In this document: positions 36,073 through 45,592 of the stretch, one piece after another | Numbering within the stretch: the stretch's first letter is position 1 | Layout of the letters: the number at the start of each line of letters is the position of its first letter | From: Patescibacteria group bacterium | GTDB lineage: Bacteria; Patescibacteriota; Microgenomatia; UBA1406; GWC2-37-13 | Reading direction: 5' to 3' | DNA: 64,000 nucleotides | Assembly: GCA_023380935.1 (NCBI GenBank) | Contig: JAMCST010000014.1 | Location: 27,660-91,659, forward strand | Position numbers and translations under genes: made by a program | The notes under the pieces: generated by a model | The model's input: only the letters and a program-made list of their open reading frames with translations | The model's database searches: none | What the model was told of the DNA's origin: nothing

Positions 36073-36311
36073 GCCTTCAGTTTTTTTACCAGCAGCTTCT
36101 GTACGCCGGCCGAAACCTGGGCGCCCCGGTCCAACCAATAACGCAAGCGATCCTTATCGTAGGTCAACGTGGCCGGATTGGTGTTGGGGTTATATATGCC
36201 GATTCTTTCCAAATAGCGTCCGTCCCGGTTAATGCGCTTGTCCATCACTACCAACCGGTAGGTTTTGTACCCCCGTTTTCCGAACAAGCTCAGTTTAATT
36301 GCCACTGCCAT
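36069..36311 (-). CDS. rpsP: 30S ribosomal protein S16
   Basis: An 80-residue S16 with the typical start MAVAIKLSLFGKRGYKTYRLVVMDKR and LERIGIYNPN, ending in KRLRYWLDRGAQVS-like sequence. It is the last gene of the minus-strand group recG-rpmF-nusB-rnc-rpsP. Confidence 0.97.
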   Translation of the reverse strand: MAVAIKLSLFGKRGYKTYRLVVMDKRINRDGRYLERIGIYNPNTNPATLTYDKDRLRYWLDRGAQVSAGVQKLLVKKLKA

Positions 36312-36335
36312 AAGTTTAAGAAGATTATAAAGGAT

Positions 36336-37028
36336 TTATCTGATTTTTTCCAGTGCGTTTTTGGCGGCGTCTTCTTCGGCTTCTTTTTTAGAATGCCCGG
36401 TTCCGCGCGCCAGCAGTTTTTCTTCAAGATAGACGCCGATAACAAACCGTTTTTGGTGATCCGGGCCGGTCTCGTGCATCAACCGATAGAGCGGTAGCGT
36501 TTTATGGCGTGACTGGATGTTTTGCTGAAGCCGGCTCTTGGGCGACAGATAAGCGTTGGTGGTGACGATGAGTTTTAGTTTGGCGGCAAACAGATGGCGC
36601 ACGACAAAATCATAGGCGGTTTCAAATCCTTGGTCCAGAAACACCGCCGCCACCAGCGCCTCAAAACAGTCGGCAAGGATGTTTTTGTTCCGGCGGCCGT
36701 CTCCCTGTTCTTCACCGTGGGATAACCACAGGTATTTCCCCAACTGCAACTGGGCGGCGGCCACTGCCAGGCTCTCGGTCCGGACGATCGCCGCCTTGAT
36801 ATCGGTGTATTCACCCTCATGGAGATCGACGTAGTTGCGATATAGGTAGATCGAGGTAATTAGCGAAAGGACGCTGTCTCCCAAAAACTCCAGTTTCTCG
36901 TTGGAAGGAAATTGGTAATGGCGGTGTTCGTTCAGATAAGAACGGTGGATAAACACGTTATTCAACAACTGCTGATCATGAAACCTGATTTTGATTTTCT
37001 TTTCCAGTGGCGACCACGTAGACGGCAT
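36336..37028 (-). CDS. rnc: Ribonuclease III
   Basis: A 230-residue double-strand-specific endonuclease. The catalytic domain has NEKLEFLGDSVLSLITSIYL (about residue 43) and the second acidic cluster DCFEALVAAVFLDQGFE (about residue 120). The dsRNA-binding domain (about residues 158-230) ends GHSKKEAEEDAAKNAL. It starts at the nusB stop (1-nt overlap). It would process rRNA and hairpins such as those in the 16S leader. Confidence 0.96.
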   Translation of the reverse strand: MPSTWSPLEKKIKIRFHDQQLLNNVFIHRSYLNEHRHYQFPSNEKLEFLGDSVLSLITSIYLYRNYVDLHEGEYTDIKAAIVRTESLAVAAAQLQLGKYLWLSHGEEQGDGRRNKNILADCFEALVAAVFLDQGFETAYDFVVRHLFAAKLKLIVTTNAYLSPKSRLQQNIQSRHKTLPLYRLMHETGPDHQKRFVIGVYLEEKLLARGTGHSKKEAEEDAAKNALEKIR

Positions 37029-37381
37029 TATTGAATAATTTTTGCCAGGACGCCATTGACAAATTTATAGGAGCGTTCCCCACCCAGTTCTTTGGCCAAC
37101 TCCACCGCCTCGTTAATTACCACTTTTTTCGGAGTGCCGCGGTTGAACTTCAATTCGTATATGGCCAGGCGTAGGATTGCCAAATCAATCTTGGCGATCT
37201 TGGCGATGGGAAAACGGGGCGCGTAGCGGTTGATGAGCTGGTCAATCGCCTTGGTTTTGGTTCCAACTTTGACGGTCAGGCGGTCGGTTTGGTGAGGCAG
37301 AGTGACGGGACGATCGTAAAAGCTCGCGGCATAGAGGTTTTGTATCGTGATAATTCTTTGCTGATGGCGCGGATCGATCAT
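37028..37381 (-). CDS. nusB: Transcription antitermination protein NusB
   Basis: A 117-residue all-helical RNA-binding protein. The C-terminal half has FPIAKIAKIDLAILRLAIYEL then KKVVINEAVELAKELGGERSYKFVNGVLAKI, the classic NusB pattern. Its ATG overlaps the rpmF stop. Confidence 0.95.
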   Translation of the reverse strand: MIDPRHQQRIITIQNLYAASFYDRPVTLPHQTDRLTVKVGTKTKAIDQLINRYAPRFPIAKIAKIDLAILRLAIYELKFNRGTPKKVVINEAVELAKELGGERSYKFVNGVLAKIIQ

Positions 37382-37527
37382 TTTTTACAGTATTTACAGA
37401 CGCGGTGGGGTAATTTCTTTTTTCCACAATTACGACATACAACCAACCGGAGCAAGCGGGCGATTTTTCCCTGTCGCCGGCGGCCTTTGCGCGCGGTCGA
37501 GTGTTTGCGTTTTGGTAGCGGAGCCAT
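37378..37527 (-). CDS. rpmF: 50S ribosomal protein L32
   Basis: A 49-residue protein beginning MAPLPKRKHSTARKGRRRQG and ending with a zinc-ribbon-like VCRNCGKKKLPHRVCKYCKK. This is the L32 signature with all four Cys. Its TGA overlaps the nusB ATG by 2 nt. Confidence 0.95.
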   Translation of the reverse strand: MAPLPKRKHSTARKGRRRQGKIARLLRLVVCRNCGKKKLPHRVCKYCKK

Positions 37528-37578
37528 AATTAACTATCATATCATACCCTTCCTGAAAAAACAATCTGGCCGCCGGCG

Positions 37579-39630
37579 TTAGTCGCGTCCCACCATGGCT
37601 GGCGATTTCAGTTTGGCCAGTTCAGCCGTCAATAACGGAAAGTTCTTAAGATCATGGTGGTGCAAAAGAAAATGGTTGACTGCTTGATGGCATTGGTCGA
37701 TGAGTCGGAAGTCGGAGAACGAGGCGATTTTAAGTTCACTGCGTCCGTGTTGGCGCTGGCCGAACAGGGTGCCGGCGCCGCGGGCGCGTAAGTCATATTC
37801 AGCCAGCGTCAGACCGAGAGACTGGGAGCAAAACACCCCAAGACGTTGTTTCGCCCTGCGGTCGGAAAATTCCCCGAACAGGTAGCAATAGGACTGGCGG
37901 TGACCGCGGCCAACCCGACCGCGTAGTTGATGCAACTGGGCCAATCCGTAACGCTGCGCGCCCTCAATTACCATTACCGAGGCATTGGGAACGTCTATTC
38001 CCACCTCGACCACGGCGGTGGCGACTAAAATATCCAGCTGATGACGGTAGAATGTCTGCATGACTGCCTGTTTTTCCCGCGCCTTTAGTCGACCGTGGAT
38101 CAGGCCGAGACGCAGTTGAGGAAAAACCTGTTGTTTTAGGCGTTTATACTCTTGGTTGGCGGCGCGTACCGAGGCGAGCGTTTCCTGATCCGACTCCTCG
38201 ATCAGCGGGCAGATAAAAAAAACCTGCGTCCGGTGTTGTTTCACCTGTTCGGCAATCCAACGGTAACAGGCATCCCGTTTTTCCGGTGGGACCAGATAGG
38301 TCTTGACCGGAAGACGGCCGGGCGGCAGCGCGTCGATGACCGAAATGTCCAGTTCGCCGTACAGGGTAAGGGCGACGGTCCGGGGAATCGGCGTGGCGGT
38401 CATGGTAAGCAGATGGGGTTGGTCGGCCTTGGTCTTTAACTTAGCTCGTTGGGCGACGCCGAACCGGTGTTGTTCATCGATAACCACCAGGCCCGGAGCC
38501 GTCCGTCCGGCCTGAAAATTAAGCAAAGCCTGGGTGCCGACCAATACGTCGTATCTGGGTTCGGTGCGGGTGGTTTTGGTTGCGCCGGTGTAAAGCCCGA
38601 GGCGCAGGGGCGGATCAACGCCGGCAAACAGGCGGTGCAACGCCTGATAATGCTGTTCGGCCAAGATCGCGGTCGGGGCCATGATCAGACTGGTTTTGCC
38701 GTTCAGGTAGGTTAAATAAGCCGCCAAAGCGGCAACGACCGTCTTTCCCGCGCCCACGTCGCCCTGAAGGAGACGGTTCATGGGAAAGGGCTGCAGCAGG
38801 TCGGTCTGGACCTCGCGAAAGCAGCGTTGCTGGGCCGGCGTCAAGCTGAAGGGTAAAGCGTTAATCATCTGTTTCAGGCGCGCCGCCTGGTCGGGCAAGA
38901 GGGAAAACGGCTGCTTCAGCGCCTGCCGTTGCCAGGACTGTTTGGTCAGGGAGCTGTGGAGCTGGAGCAGAAATAATTCATGGAACGCTAGGGTGCGCCG
39001 GGCCGCCTGATACTGGGTTTGGCTGTCGGGAAAATGAATCTGGCGATAAGCGGAAACAATGTCCGTCAGACCGTTATAGTTGCGGATGGGTTCGGGCAGC
39101 CAGTCGGACAGGGTAAGGTCTTTAAGCAGGGGAAACAGTTTTTCTCTGATGGTTTTTGAGGACAGTCGGGCGGTTTCCGGGTAGACGGGCACGATCCTTC
39201 CGGTATGGAGAGTGGGCGCCTGGGGATCGACAATTATCTCGAACCCGCCGGCGATCATGGTGCGGTCGCGGCCGAAAAGCTTGACGGTGCCGGCCACCGA
39301 AACGCAGACGCCGGGGTACAGCAGGCGCAGCAGATAAGGCTGGTTATACCAGATCGCGCTGATGGTACCGCTGTCGTCCTCAAGAAGAAACCTCTCCAGC
39401 CTGAGGCCGGTTTTGGTAAAAAGCGGCTGGCCGCGGCGCACGTAGCCCTTCAGGGTCAAAGTTTCTCCGACCTGGCACCGGGCGATTGCGGAGACACGCT
39501 GGTAGTCTTCATATCGGCTGGGAAAATGACTGAGCAGGTCCATCAGCGTGGCAATTCCCAGCGCGCGCAGTTGATTAATAGTGGCAGGGCGGGTGCGCGG
39601 CAAGCTGGCAACGCTTTGCTGCAAATCCAT
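37579..39630 (-). CDS. recG: ATP-dependent DNA helicase RecG
   Basis: A 683-residue branch-migration helicase. The wedge OB domain (about residues 55-150) is followed by SF2 motifs: I LLQGDVGAGKTVVAALAA (about residue 290), Ia IMAPTAILAEQHY, II VIDEQHRFGVAQR, III LTMTATPIPRT, and VI QLRGRVGRGHRQSY. Length is typical. It follows a tiny membrane-protein gene by 6 nt and belongs to the minus-strand housekeeping run. Confidence 0.97.
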   Translation of the reverse strand: MDLQQSVASLPRTRPATINQLRALGIATLMDLLSHFPSRYEDYQRVSAIARCQVGETLTLKGYVRRGQPLFTKTGLRLERFLLEDDSGTISAIWYNQPYLLRLLYPGVCVSVAGTVKLFGRDRTMIAGGFEIIVDPQAPTLHTGRIVPVYPETARLSSKTIREKLFPLLKDLTLSDWLPEPIRNYNGLTDIVSAYRQIHFPDSQTQYQAARRTLAFHELFLLQLHSSLTKQSWQRQALKQPFSLLPDQAARLKQMINALPFSLTPAQQRCFREVQTDLLQPFPMNRLLQGDVGAGKTVVAALAAYLTYLNGKTSLIMAPTAILAEQHYQALHRLFAGVDPPLRLGLYTGATKTTRTEPRYDVLVGTQALLNFQAGRTAPGLVVIDEQHRFGVAQRAKLKTKADQPHLLTMTATPIPRTVALTLYGELDISVIDALPPGRLPVKTYLVPPEKRDACYRWIAEQVKQHRTQVFFICPLIEESDQETLASVRAANQEYKRLKQQVFPQLRLGLIHGRLKAREKQAVMQTFYRHQLDILVATAVVEVGIDVPNASVMVIEGAQRYGLAQLHQLRGRVGRGHRQSYCYLFGEFSDRRAKQRLGVFCSQSLGLTLAEYDLRARGAGTLFGQRQHGRSELKIASFSDFRLIDQCHQAVNHFLLHHHDLKNFPLLTAELAKLKSPAMVGRD

Positions 39631-39636
39631 AATCGG

Positions 39637-39756
39637 CTAACGAATAAATAGCAACGGGCTAAGCGCCGATAAAATCAGCAGCAGCGAGGAAAGGAGGATA
39701 ATGATTTTCCAGACCATCTCTTTGTTGAGGCGCAGACGTTTCTTTCCCAATCTCAT
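39637..39756 (-). CDS. Small single-span membrane protein upstream of recG
   Basis: A 39-residue frame from ATG 39756 to TAG at 39637-39639. It has a basic N terminus (MRLGKKRLRLNKEM) and one hydrophobic segment (about residues 17-37). It lies 6 nt before recG and is divergent from the PBP gene. Family unknown. A real small protein is plausible given the spacing and composition. Confidence 0.5.
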   Translation of the reverse strand: MRLGKKRLRLNKEMVWKIIILLSSLLLILSALSPLLFIR

Positions 39757-39781
39757 ATGGTTATTTTATCAGATATTTTGT

Positions 39782-39787
39782 TATACT
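39782..39787 (+). promoter_or_regulatory. -10 box of the class A PBP gene
   Basis: TATACT ends 7 nt before the ATG. No strong -35 box is visible. Confidence 0.45.
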
Positions 39788-39794
39788 GGAATCC

Positions 39795-42347
39795 ATGTAT
39801 ATCTCCCGCCGTCGCCGGGCGCCTGGGCTTTACTGGAAACAAAAAATCCTGGTCTACGTCGTGATCGGGGCGATCGGCTTGACGATTCTGGGATTTATCG
39901 CTTCGCTGGCGATTTTTGCCTGGTACGGAAGACAACTGCCGTCGCCGGGAAAACTTAGCCAGACCAGCAATTACTCCACGATTTTTTATGATCGCGACGG
40001 CAAGATTCTTTACGAGATGTATAAGGATAAAAATCGCGTCCCGGTGCCCTTAGGCGCAATCTCTTCCTATCTGAAACAGGCCACCGTGGCCATCGAGGAC
40101 AAGGATTTTTATAAGCATAAAGGCTTTTCCCAGACCGGTATTCTCCGGGCCGTCTTTAGCATCTTGTTTCGTCACCGGATTGAGGGCGGTTCAACCATCA
40201 CCCAGCAGCTCATCAAAAACGTCCTGTTAACTTCGGAGCAGTCGATTAGTCGCAAAGTTAAAGAGATTACCCTGGCCTTGGCGGTGGAGAACAAATATAG
40301 CAAAGACCAGATTTTGGAAATGTATCTTAACGAAGCCCCGTACGGCGGGACGTATTACGGCGTCGGTTCCGCCGCCATGGGGTATTTCGGAAAAAACCCC
40401 AAGGATCTCAGCCTGGAAGAATCGGCGATTCTGTCCGGTCTCCCGCAGAATCCGCCGGTCTACTCTCCCTTTATCGGCGTCAAGGACGGTTGGAAAAATC
40501 GGGCGCGTGACGTACTGCGGCGCATGCGTGAGGACGGGTACATCACCAGTCAGCGGGAACAGGAAGCGGACAAGCGTTTGGACAGCGTCAAGTTCGCTTC
40601 GCCGCAGGTGGCCATTAATGCCCCCCAGTTTGTGTTTTATGTAAAAAAATGGGTTGAGGATCAGTTTGGCGCGAAGATGATCGAACAGGGGGTAAAGATC
40701 AAAACGACGCTTTCGTTGTCGGCCCAGCAGACGGCGGAAAAAATTGTCAACACCGAGATCAAAAACATTAAGGACGACTATCAAGTGGGTAACGGCGCCG
40801 CGGTGGTACTGGACTCGCAGACCGGTGCGGTGCTGGCCTGGGTCGGTTCCTACGACTACAACAACAAAGACTACGGTAAGTTCGACGTGGTCACTTCGCG
40901 ATCGCGCCAACCCGGTTCGACGCTGAAGCCGTTTCTCTATGCATTGGCGTTTGAAAAAGGATACACTCCGGCCACCGTGATCATGGACGTAAAGACGACT
41001 TTTGCCAAGCAGGGTGATGAGGACTATACGCCGGAGAACTATGACGGCAAATACCGCGGTCCGGTTCAGATCCGTTTTGCCTTGGGAAACTCGATCAATG
41101 TTCCGGCGGTCAAGATGCTGGCGATGCTCGGTATCCGCGACTTTCTCCAAAAAGCCAACGACGTGGGGTTGACGACTTTGGCTCCCACCGAAGCGAACGT
41201 CAAACGATTCGGATTGTCGATCAGTTTGGGCGGCGGCGAGGTAAGGTTGCTTGACCTGGCGTCGGCCTACAGTATTTTTGCCCGCGGCGGCATGAAAAAA
41301 GACATTCAGACGGTCATCTCCATCAGCGATTTCAACGGGAAAACCCTTTATCAGAGTCCTTTGAGTCAGGCGACCCGGGTGGAGTCGCCGGAGGTGGCGT
41401 TTTTAATCTCCCATATCCTGTCGGACAACAACGCCCGGTTGGAAACGTTCGGGCCGCATTCCTACCTGTTGATCCCGGGAAAAACCGTGGCGGTCAAGAC
41501 CGGCACCACCAACGACAAGCGCGACAACTGGGCGATCGGTTATACCAAAGGCATCACTACCGCCGTCTGGGTGGGCAACAACGACAATCAGCCGATGAAT
41601 CCCAGGATTGCTTCCGGCGCCACCGGCGCCTCACCAATCTGGTACAACCTGATGCGTAAATTACTCCAGACCTATCCCGACGGCATCATGGATAAACCCG
41701 ATAACGTCGAGGCAATGACCGTCGATGCTTATCTGGGCGGGCTGCCGAAAGACGGCTACCCCACCCGTTCCGAATACTTTATCAAAGGCACCGAGCCAAA
41801 GGACGCATCGCCGTTTTACAAAAAACTGAAGATTTCGAAGTCGACCGGAAAACTGGCCAACGAGGTGGAAATCAAGTCGGGCAACTACGAAGAAAAAGAA
41901 TACATTGTCATTACCGAGAACGATCCCATTTCCACCGACGGCAAAAACCGCTGGCAGGAAGGGATTGATGCCTGGGCCAGGGAACAGAAAGACGACAAAT
42001 ATCACCCGCCCACCGAACTGTCCAACGGTTCGAACGAAAGCGTAATCGTTTCGATGACGGCGCCGGCCGATCATCAACACAGCGACGACAACAACGTCAA
42101 CGTGCGCGCCAAGATCGCCAGCGTCGCGACCGTCAAAACCGTCAAAATCTATATTAACGGTAACGAGGTGAAGAGTTGGGACGAGGACAAGCGCGATGTC
42201 GACGAAACCTTCAACCTGAGCCAGGGCAGCTACGAAATCACGGTCAAGGCCTGGAACGACAAGGGCCAGGACGGGCAGGGTTCGGTCAAGATCGGCGTAA
42301 AGCAAGACTGGAACAGCGCCACTCCCACCCCTACAAACTCTCCGTAG
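39795..42347 (+). CDS. Class A penicillin-binding protein (PBP1A family)
   Basis: An 850-residue bifunctional peptidoglycan synthase. There is one membrane anchor (about residues 20-45). The GT51 glycosyltransferase has VAIEDKDFYKHKGFS and GGSTITQQLIKN. The transpeptidase has SxxK as GSTLKPF (about residue 375), SxN as NSINVPA and KTG as VKTGTTNDKRDNW. A C-terminal Ig-like domain (about residues 755-840) binds wall or carbohydrate in related proteins. The last 17 bp overlap the convergent pheT gene. Confidence 0.95.
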   Translation: MYISRRRRAPGLYWKQKILVYVVIGAIGLTILGFIASLAIFAWYGRQLPSPGKLSQTSNYSTIFYDRDGKILYEMYKDKNRVPVPLGAISSYLKQATVAIEDKDFYKHKGFSQTGILRAVFSILFRHRIEGGSTITQQLIKNVLLTSEQSISRKVKEITLALAVENKYSKDQILEMYLNEAPYGGTYYGVGSAAMGYFGKNPKDLSLEESAILSGLPQNPPVYSPFIGVKDGWKNRARDVLRRMREDGYITSQREQEADKRLDSVKFASPQVAINAPQFVFYVKKWVEDQFGAKMIEQGVKIKTTLSLSAQQTAEKIVNTEIKNIKDDYQVGNGAAVVLDSQTGAVLAWVGSYDYNNKDYGKFDVVTSRSRQPGSTLKPFLYALAFEKGYTPATVIMDVKTTFAKQGDEDYTPENYDGKYRGPVQIRFALGNSINVPAVKMLAMLGIRDFLQKANDVGLTTLAPTEANVKRFGLSISLGGGEVRLLDLASAYSIFARGGMKKDIQTVISISDFNGKTLYQSPLSQATRVESPEVAFLISHILSDNNARLETFGPHSYLLIPGKTVAVKTGTTNDKRDNWAIGYTKGITTAVWVGNNDNQPMNPRIASGATGASPIWYNLMRKLLQTYPDGIMDKPDNVEAMTVDAYLGGLPKDGYPTRSEYFIKGTEPKDASPFYKKLKISKSTGKLANEVEIKSGNYEEKEYIVITENDPISTDGKNRWQEGIDAWAREQKDDKYHPPTELSNGSNESVIVSMTAPADHQHSDDNNVNVRAKIASVATVKTVKIYINGNEVKSWDEDKRDVDETFNLSQGSYEITVKAWNDKGQDGQGSVKIGVKQDWNSATPTPTNSP

Positions 42348-44295
42348 CGGTTTTAATGGTCTCCAGTTCCTGTTTGGCTTCTTTTTCGGTGAGGTTGCGA
42401 TCGCTGGCGCTAAAGTAAAGACGCAGCGTGGCTTTGTCGCGGTAAAGGCTGATCAGTTCGACGCGGTTAAGCCAGCGGGAATGCGCCTGGACCGCGTCAA
42501 CAAGGCTTTGGTAGGAACGGGATGGGGTCAGGGAAACCGTCCAGTCCAACTTGATCTCGGCATATTGGTTTACCGGTTGGTAGATGGGCAAAATACTCGC
42601 GCTCTCCGTTAACTTCTCAAAATCAAGCTCGGCCACAAACACCGCAGATCGACCGATCTGACCGATAAAACCAACCGCTTGCTTACCCAGATTAATCTCC
42701 ATTCGGCAATTTTGGTTAAGAAACACCAGTTTGGTCGGACCATAGCTTATTTTAGTCAGGTTGAGTTCGGTGAACAACGCTTCAATCATTCCCTTCAGGT
42801 CAAAGTAGTCGGTGTTGACCGCGATGCCCAGACGGTAGTGTTCGTTTGGCAGACCGCGGCTGCGCCGGACATAGGTTTTGCCGATCTCAAACAGACGCAG
42901 GGTTTGGTATTTGCCGGTATTTTCTTCGATATTTTTGGCCAACGACGGTGCCAAAGTGGTACGCAGATATTTGATCTCTTCGGACACGGTATTGTTCAAC
43001 TCCAGGTGGTCGGTTAAATCCAGATTAAGTTTTCCAATTTGGGCAGCGGAAACCATTGAGTAATTAATCACCTCGTTTAGGCCAAGGTGTTTCAAAAAGA
43101 TCTTAATCTGATTCTGGTAAACAAACAGTCTTTCCATTTCCGGATCGCGTTTGACCAGTGCGATTGGCTGTAGCACGTTAGGTAGGTTAAAATAACCGTT
43201 GACCCGCGCCACCTCCTCGACAACGTCTTCTTTAATTGCCACGTCGTACTGGCGCCATGAGGGAACGGTGACGGTGAATTGGTTCATGGCAAACTTAACG
43301 GCAAAACCCAGGCGGGTCAGAATTTGTTCGATCAGTTTTGGTTTTAAACTGACCCCGATGATCCGGTCAAAGTCTGGCGGTGCAATCGTAATCCGCACCG
43401 GTTGATAAGTTTTAGGATAGATATCGATTATCGGTGAGCTGGGTTGGCCAAAGGCGTTTTTCTTAAATAACTCCATGCCGTAGGCCATGGTCGGCCCCAC
43501 CCGCTCCTCATCCAGTCCTTTTTCAAAAAAAGTCGCGGCGACGGTGCGTTGTCCGGTAAGCATCGAAGTACGCCGGATTTTGTTTTTGTTATAGGTCTGG
43601 ACAAACAGTAACACCCGTTTGGTTGAGGGCGAGATTGCCGAGTTAAGTGCGCCCATGATACCGCACAGATCGATCAATTTACCTTGGCCGTCCTCGATGA
43701 CGATATCGTCACCGGGCAGCTCAATGGTTTTTCCGTCCAAAGTGGTGATCTGCTCTCCTGGGTGGCTTAGACGCAGTTGCATCGTCGTGCCGCCGATCTT
43801 GTCGTAGTCAAACGTATGCACCGGTTGACCCAGCGCCAGCATCAGGTAGTTGGAAATATCCACCACGTTATTGATGGCTTTAATACCGCAGGAGGTCAGC
43901 CGCCGCTGAATGAGAGTTGGTGACGGTTTGATGCTCACCCGATCGATGACCACGGCGCAGAAACGGGAACATAGTTCCGCAGGCGCCTGGACAGTTAATG
44001 ACTTATTCTTGGTGGTGGTTTGACCCAGCCGGTAGTGGGTGAGCGGATTAAGTTTTAACCTGGCGGTTTTGCCGAACATCGGCAGAATGGCCTGACATTC
44101 CTGGGCGATTCCCAGCACCGAGGCGCTATCGATCCGGTTCGAGGTGATCTCGATATCCATCACATAATCGTCGCCCAGTTTTTCCACCCGCTCGACCGAC
44201 GGTCCGCACAGCGACAGGTATTTTTGTATCTCGTAAACCGACGCGTCAGTTTCCAGATAATCGCGTAGCCAACCGTAGGTGATTTTAATATTCAT
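42331..44295 (-). CDS. pheT: Phenylalanyl-tRNA synthetase beta subunit lacking the EMAP-like B2 domain
   Basis: A 654-residue subunit. The N-terminal ITYGWLRDYLETDAS runs directly into ERVEKLGDDYVMDIEITSNRIDSASVLGIA, skipping the roughly 100-residue tRNA-binding (EMAP/B2) domain of standard bacterial PheT. B3/B4, B5 and the catalytic-like core are present, and the C-terminal ferredoxin-fold anticodon-binding domain (about residues 565-654) is intact. It follows pheS by 6 nt. It ends overlapping the PBP gene. Confidence 0.94.
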   Translation of the reverse strand: MNIKITYGWLRDYLETDASVYEIQKYLSLCGPSVERVEKLGDDYVMDIEITSNRIDSASVLGIAQECQAILPMFGKTARLKLNPLTHYRLGQTTTKNKSLTVQAPAELCSRFCAVVIDRVSIKPSPTLIQRRLTSCGIKAINNVVDISNYLMLALGQPVHTFDYDKIGGTTMQLRLSHPGEQITTLDGKTIELPGDDIVIEDGQGKLIDLCGIMGALNSAISPSTKRVLLFVQTYNKNKIRRTSMLTGQRTVAATFFEKGLDEERVGPTMAYGMELFKKNAFGQPSSPIIDIYPKTYQPVRITIAPPDFDRIIGVSLKPKLIEQILTRLGFAVKFAMNQFTVTVPSWRQYDVAIKEDVVEEVARVNGYFNLPNVLQPIALVKRDPEMERLFVYQNQIKIFLKHLGLNEVINYSMVSAAQIGKLNLDLTDHLELNNTVSEEIKYLRTTLAPSLAKNIEENTGKYQTLRLFEIGKTYVRRSRGLPNEHYRLGIAVNTDYFDLKGMIEALFTELNLTKISYGPTKLVFLNQNCRMEINLGKQAVGFIGQIGRSAVFVAELDFEKLTESASILPIYQPVNQYAEIKLDWTVSLTPSRSYQSLVDAVQAHSRWLNRVELISLYRDKATLRLYFSASDRNLTEKEAKQELETIKTATESL

Positions 44296-44301
44296 ATTGT
44301 C

Positions 44302-45345
44302 TCAAAATTTTTTTAAGAACCTTAGGTCGCCGTTGTAATAATAACGGATGTCGTCGATGCCGTACTTCATCATAATGATCCGTTCGATACCGCAACCGAA
44401 CGCCCAACCGGAATAAACCTCCGGATCGACTCCCCCTTCTTTTAATACGTGGGGGTGTACCATGCCGGTGCCGCCCAACTCCAGCCAGCCGGATTTACAG
44501 ACTTTACATTTTTTTCCATTGATTGTGCCGCGGCCATGGCACAGATTGCAGCTGACATCCACCTCAAACGACGGCTCGGTAAACTGGAAATGATGAGGAC
44601 GCAGACGGATTTCCCGGTCCGCGCCAAAGTATTCCTTAGCGAAGTAATTGAGCGTTCCCTTAAGATTACTGATGTTAATACCCTTATCGACACATAGCCC
44701 TTCACACTGAAAAAACATCGGCGTATGGGTAGCGTCCCAGTTGGGGCGGTAACACTTAGCGATGTTGATCATCCGGATCGGCGGCTGGCCGTGCAGCCGG
44801 CGCATCTCCCGGTTTTGTCCCGACGAAGTGTGCGGCGTCAACAGCATTTTGCCGTAGGTCGGATCGGCCGGCGCTTTGATAAACGAGGTCTCGAAATCGT
44901 CCCGGGCCGGATGGCCCTTGGGCATGTTGAGCGAGGCGAACGAATAGTATTCCCATTCGACCTCCGGGTAGGAAACGCGGACAAAGCCGATTTTTTCGAA
45001 GATCCGGCTGATTTCCTCCACGGCAATGGTGATTAAGTGCAGGCTGCCTTTGGGATAGGGTGTCCCCGGTAGGGTAAGATCGATAAACGGTGTTTTGTCA
45101 GTCTGTTTATTGAGTCGTTGCCGCTGGTCGGCGAGTTGACGGGTGATCGCGGTTTTCAATCGGTTTAGTTTTTGTCCGTAGGTTTTTCTGGCGTCGTCCG
45201 GTACGTTTTTGATCTTCTGCAGCAGTTGGTTGATCTTTCCGTGTCGGCCCAGCCAGGCAATTTCAATGGCATTTATCTGATCTGGTTCGGTACACCGGCC
45301 GATCTCTGTCTGCGCCTGATCAAGTAGTCGGTCAATCTCGTCCAT
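44302..45345 (-). CDS. pheS: Phenylalanyl-tRNA synthetase alpha subunit
   Basis: A catalytic class II subunit of 347 residues. The start at 45345 is chosen because a TTGAGA-17-TATAAT promoter ends 7 nt before it. An upstream TTG (45381) would lie inside the promoter. The N-terminal coiled coil is followed by motif 2 region MRRLHGQPPIRMINIAKCYRPNWDATHTPMFFQCEG and motif 3 WAFGCGIERIIMMKYGIDDIR. A Cys-rich insert (CNLCHGRGTINGKKCKVC) inside the catalytic domain looks like a zinc knuckle. It is unusual in E. coli-type PheS but occurs in many bacteria. Confidence 0.95.
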   Translation of the reverse strand: MDEIDRLLDQAQTEIGRCTEPDQINAIEIAWLGRHGKINQLLQKIKNVPDDARKTYGQKLNRLKTAITRQLADQRQRLNKQTDKTPFIDLTLPGTPYPKGSLHLITIAVEEISRIFEKIGFVRVSYPEVEWEYYSFASLNMPKGHPARDDFETSFIKAPADPTYGKMLLTPHTSSGQNREMRRLHGQPPIRMINIAKCYRPNWDATHTPMFFQCEGLCVDKGINISNLKGTLNYFAKEYFGADREIRLRPHHFQFTEPSFEVDVSCNLCHGRGTINGKKCKVCKSGWLELGGTGMVHPHVLKEGGVDPEVYSGWAFGCGIERIIMMKYGIDDIRYYYNGDLRFLKKF

Positions 45346-45352
45346 AACGGAG

Positions 45353-45381
45353 ATTATAAGCAACAACTCGGTTGATCTCAA
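45353..45381 (-). promoter_or_regulatory. Leaderless-type promoter of pheST
   Basis: TTGAGA (45376-45381), 17 nt, consensus TATAAT (45353-45358) on the minus strand, with 7 nt to the pheS ATG. Confidence 0.7.
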
Positions 45382-45590
45382 GCGGATTTAGCGATTTGAG
45401 GAGAAGAATAACGAAGTTGTGTGGTTAATAAAACTCTTACGCCGATTAAGTAGGCTGTTAATCCGTCTCTATGTGGTCCACCAGTACTTCCTACGACTTC
45501 CCTAAGCGATCTTGGATATCTATGGTCATGCAATGGTCGTCTTTCTTCATGTATTGTAGGCGTTCTCTCTAAATATGTGGCAGAGGCCAT
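45378..45590 (-). CDS. Hypothetical 70-residue protein between rplT and pheS
   Basis: An open frame starting 2 nt after the rplT stop codon. The product (MASATYLERTPTIHEERRPL...) is basic and rich in Arg, His and Pro and matches no family I know. Its last codons overlap the -35 box of pheS. Coupling to rplT favours a real gene, whereas the unusual composition favours chance. Confidence 0.35.
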   Translation of the reverse strand: MASATYLERTPTIHEERRPLHDHRYPRSLREVVGSTGGPHRDGLTAYLIGVRVLLTTQLRYSSPQIAKSA

Positions 45591-45592
45591 AG

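Noticed and set aside
45345..45590. T-box or Phe leader-peptide attenuator for pheST
   Set aside because: The interval has no run of Phe codons and no terminator hairpin before pheS, and the promoter ends 7 nt before the start codon, leaving no room for a leader.
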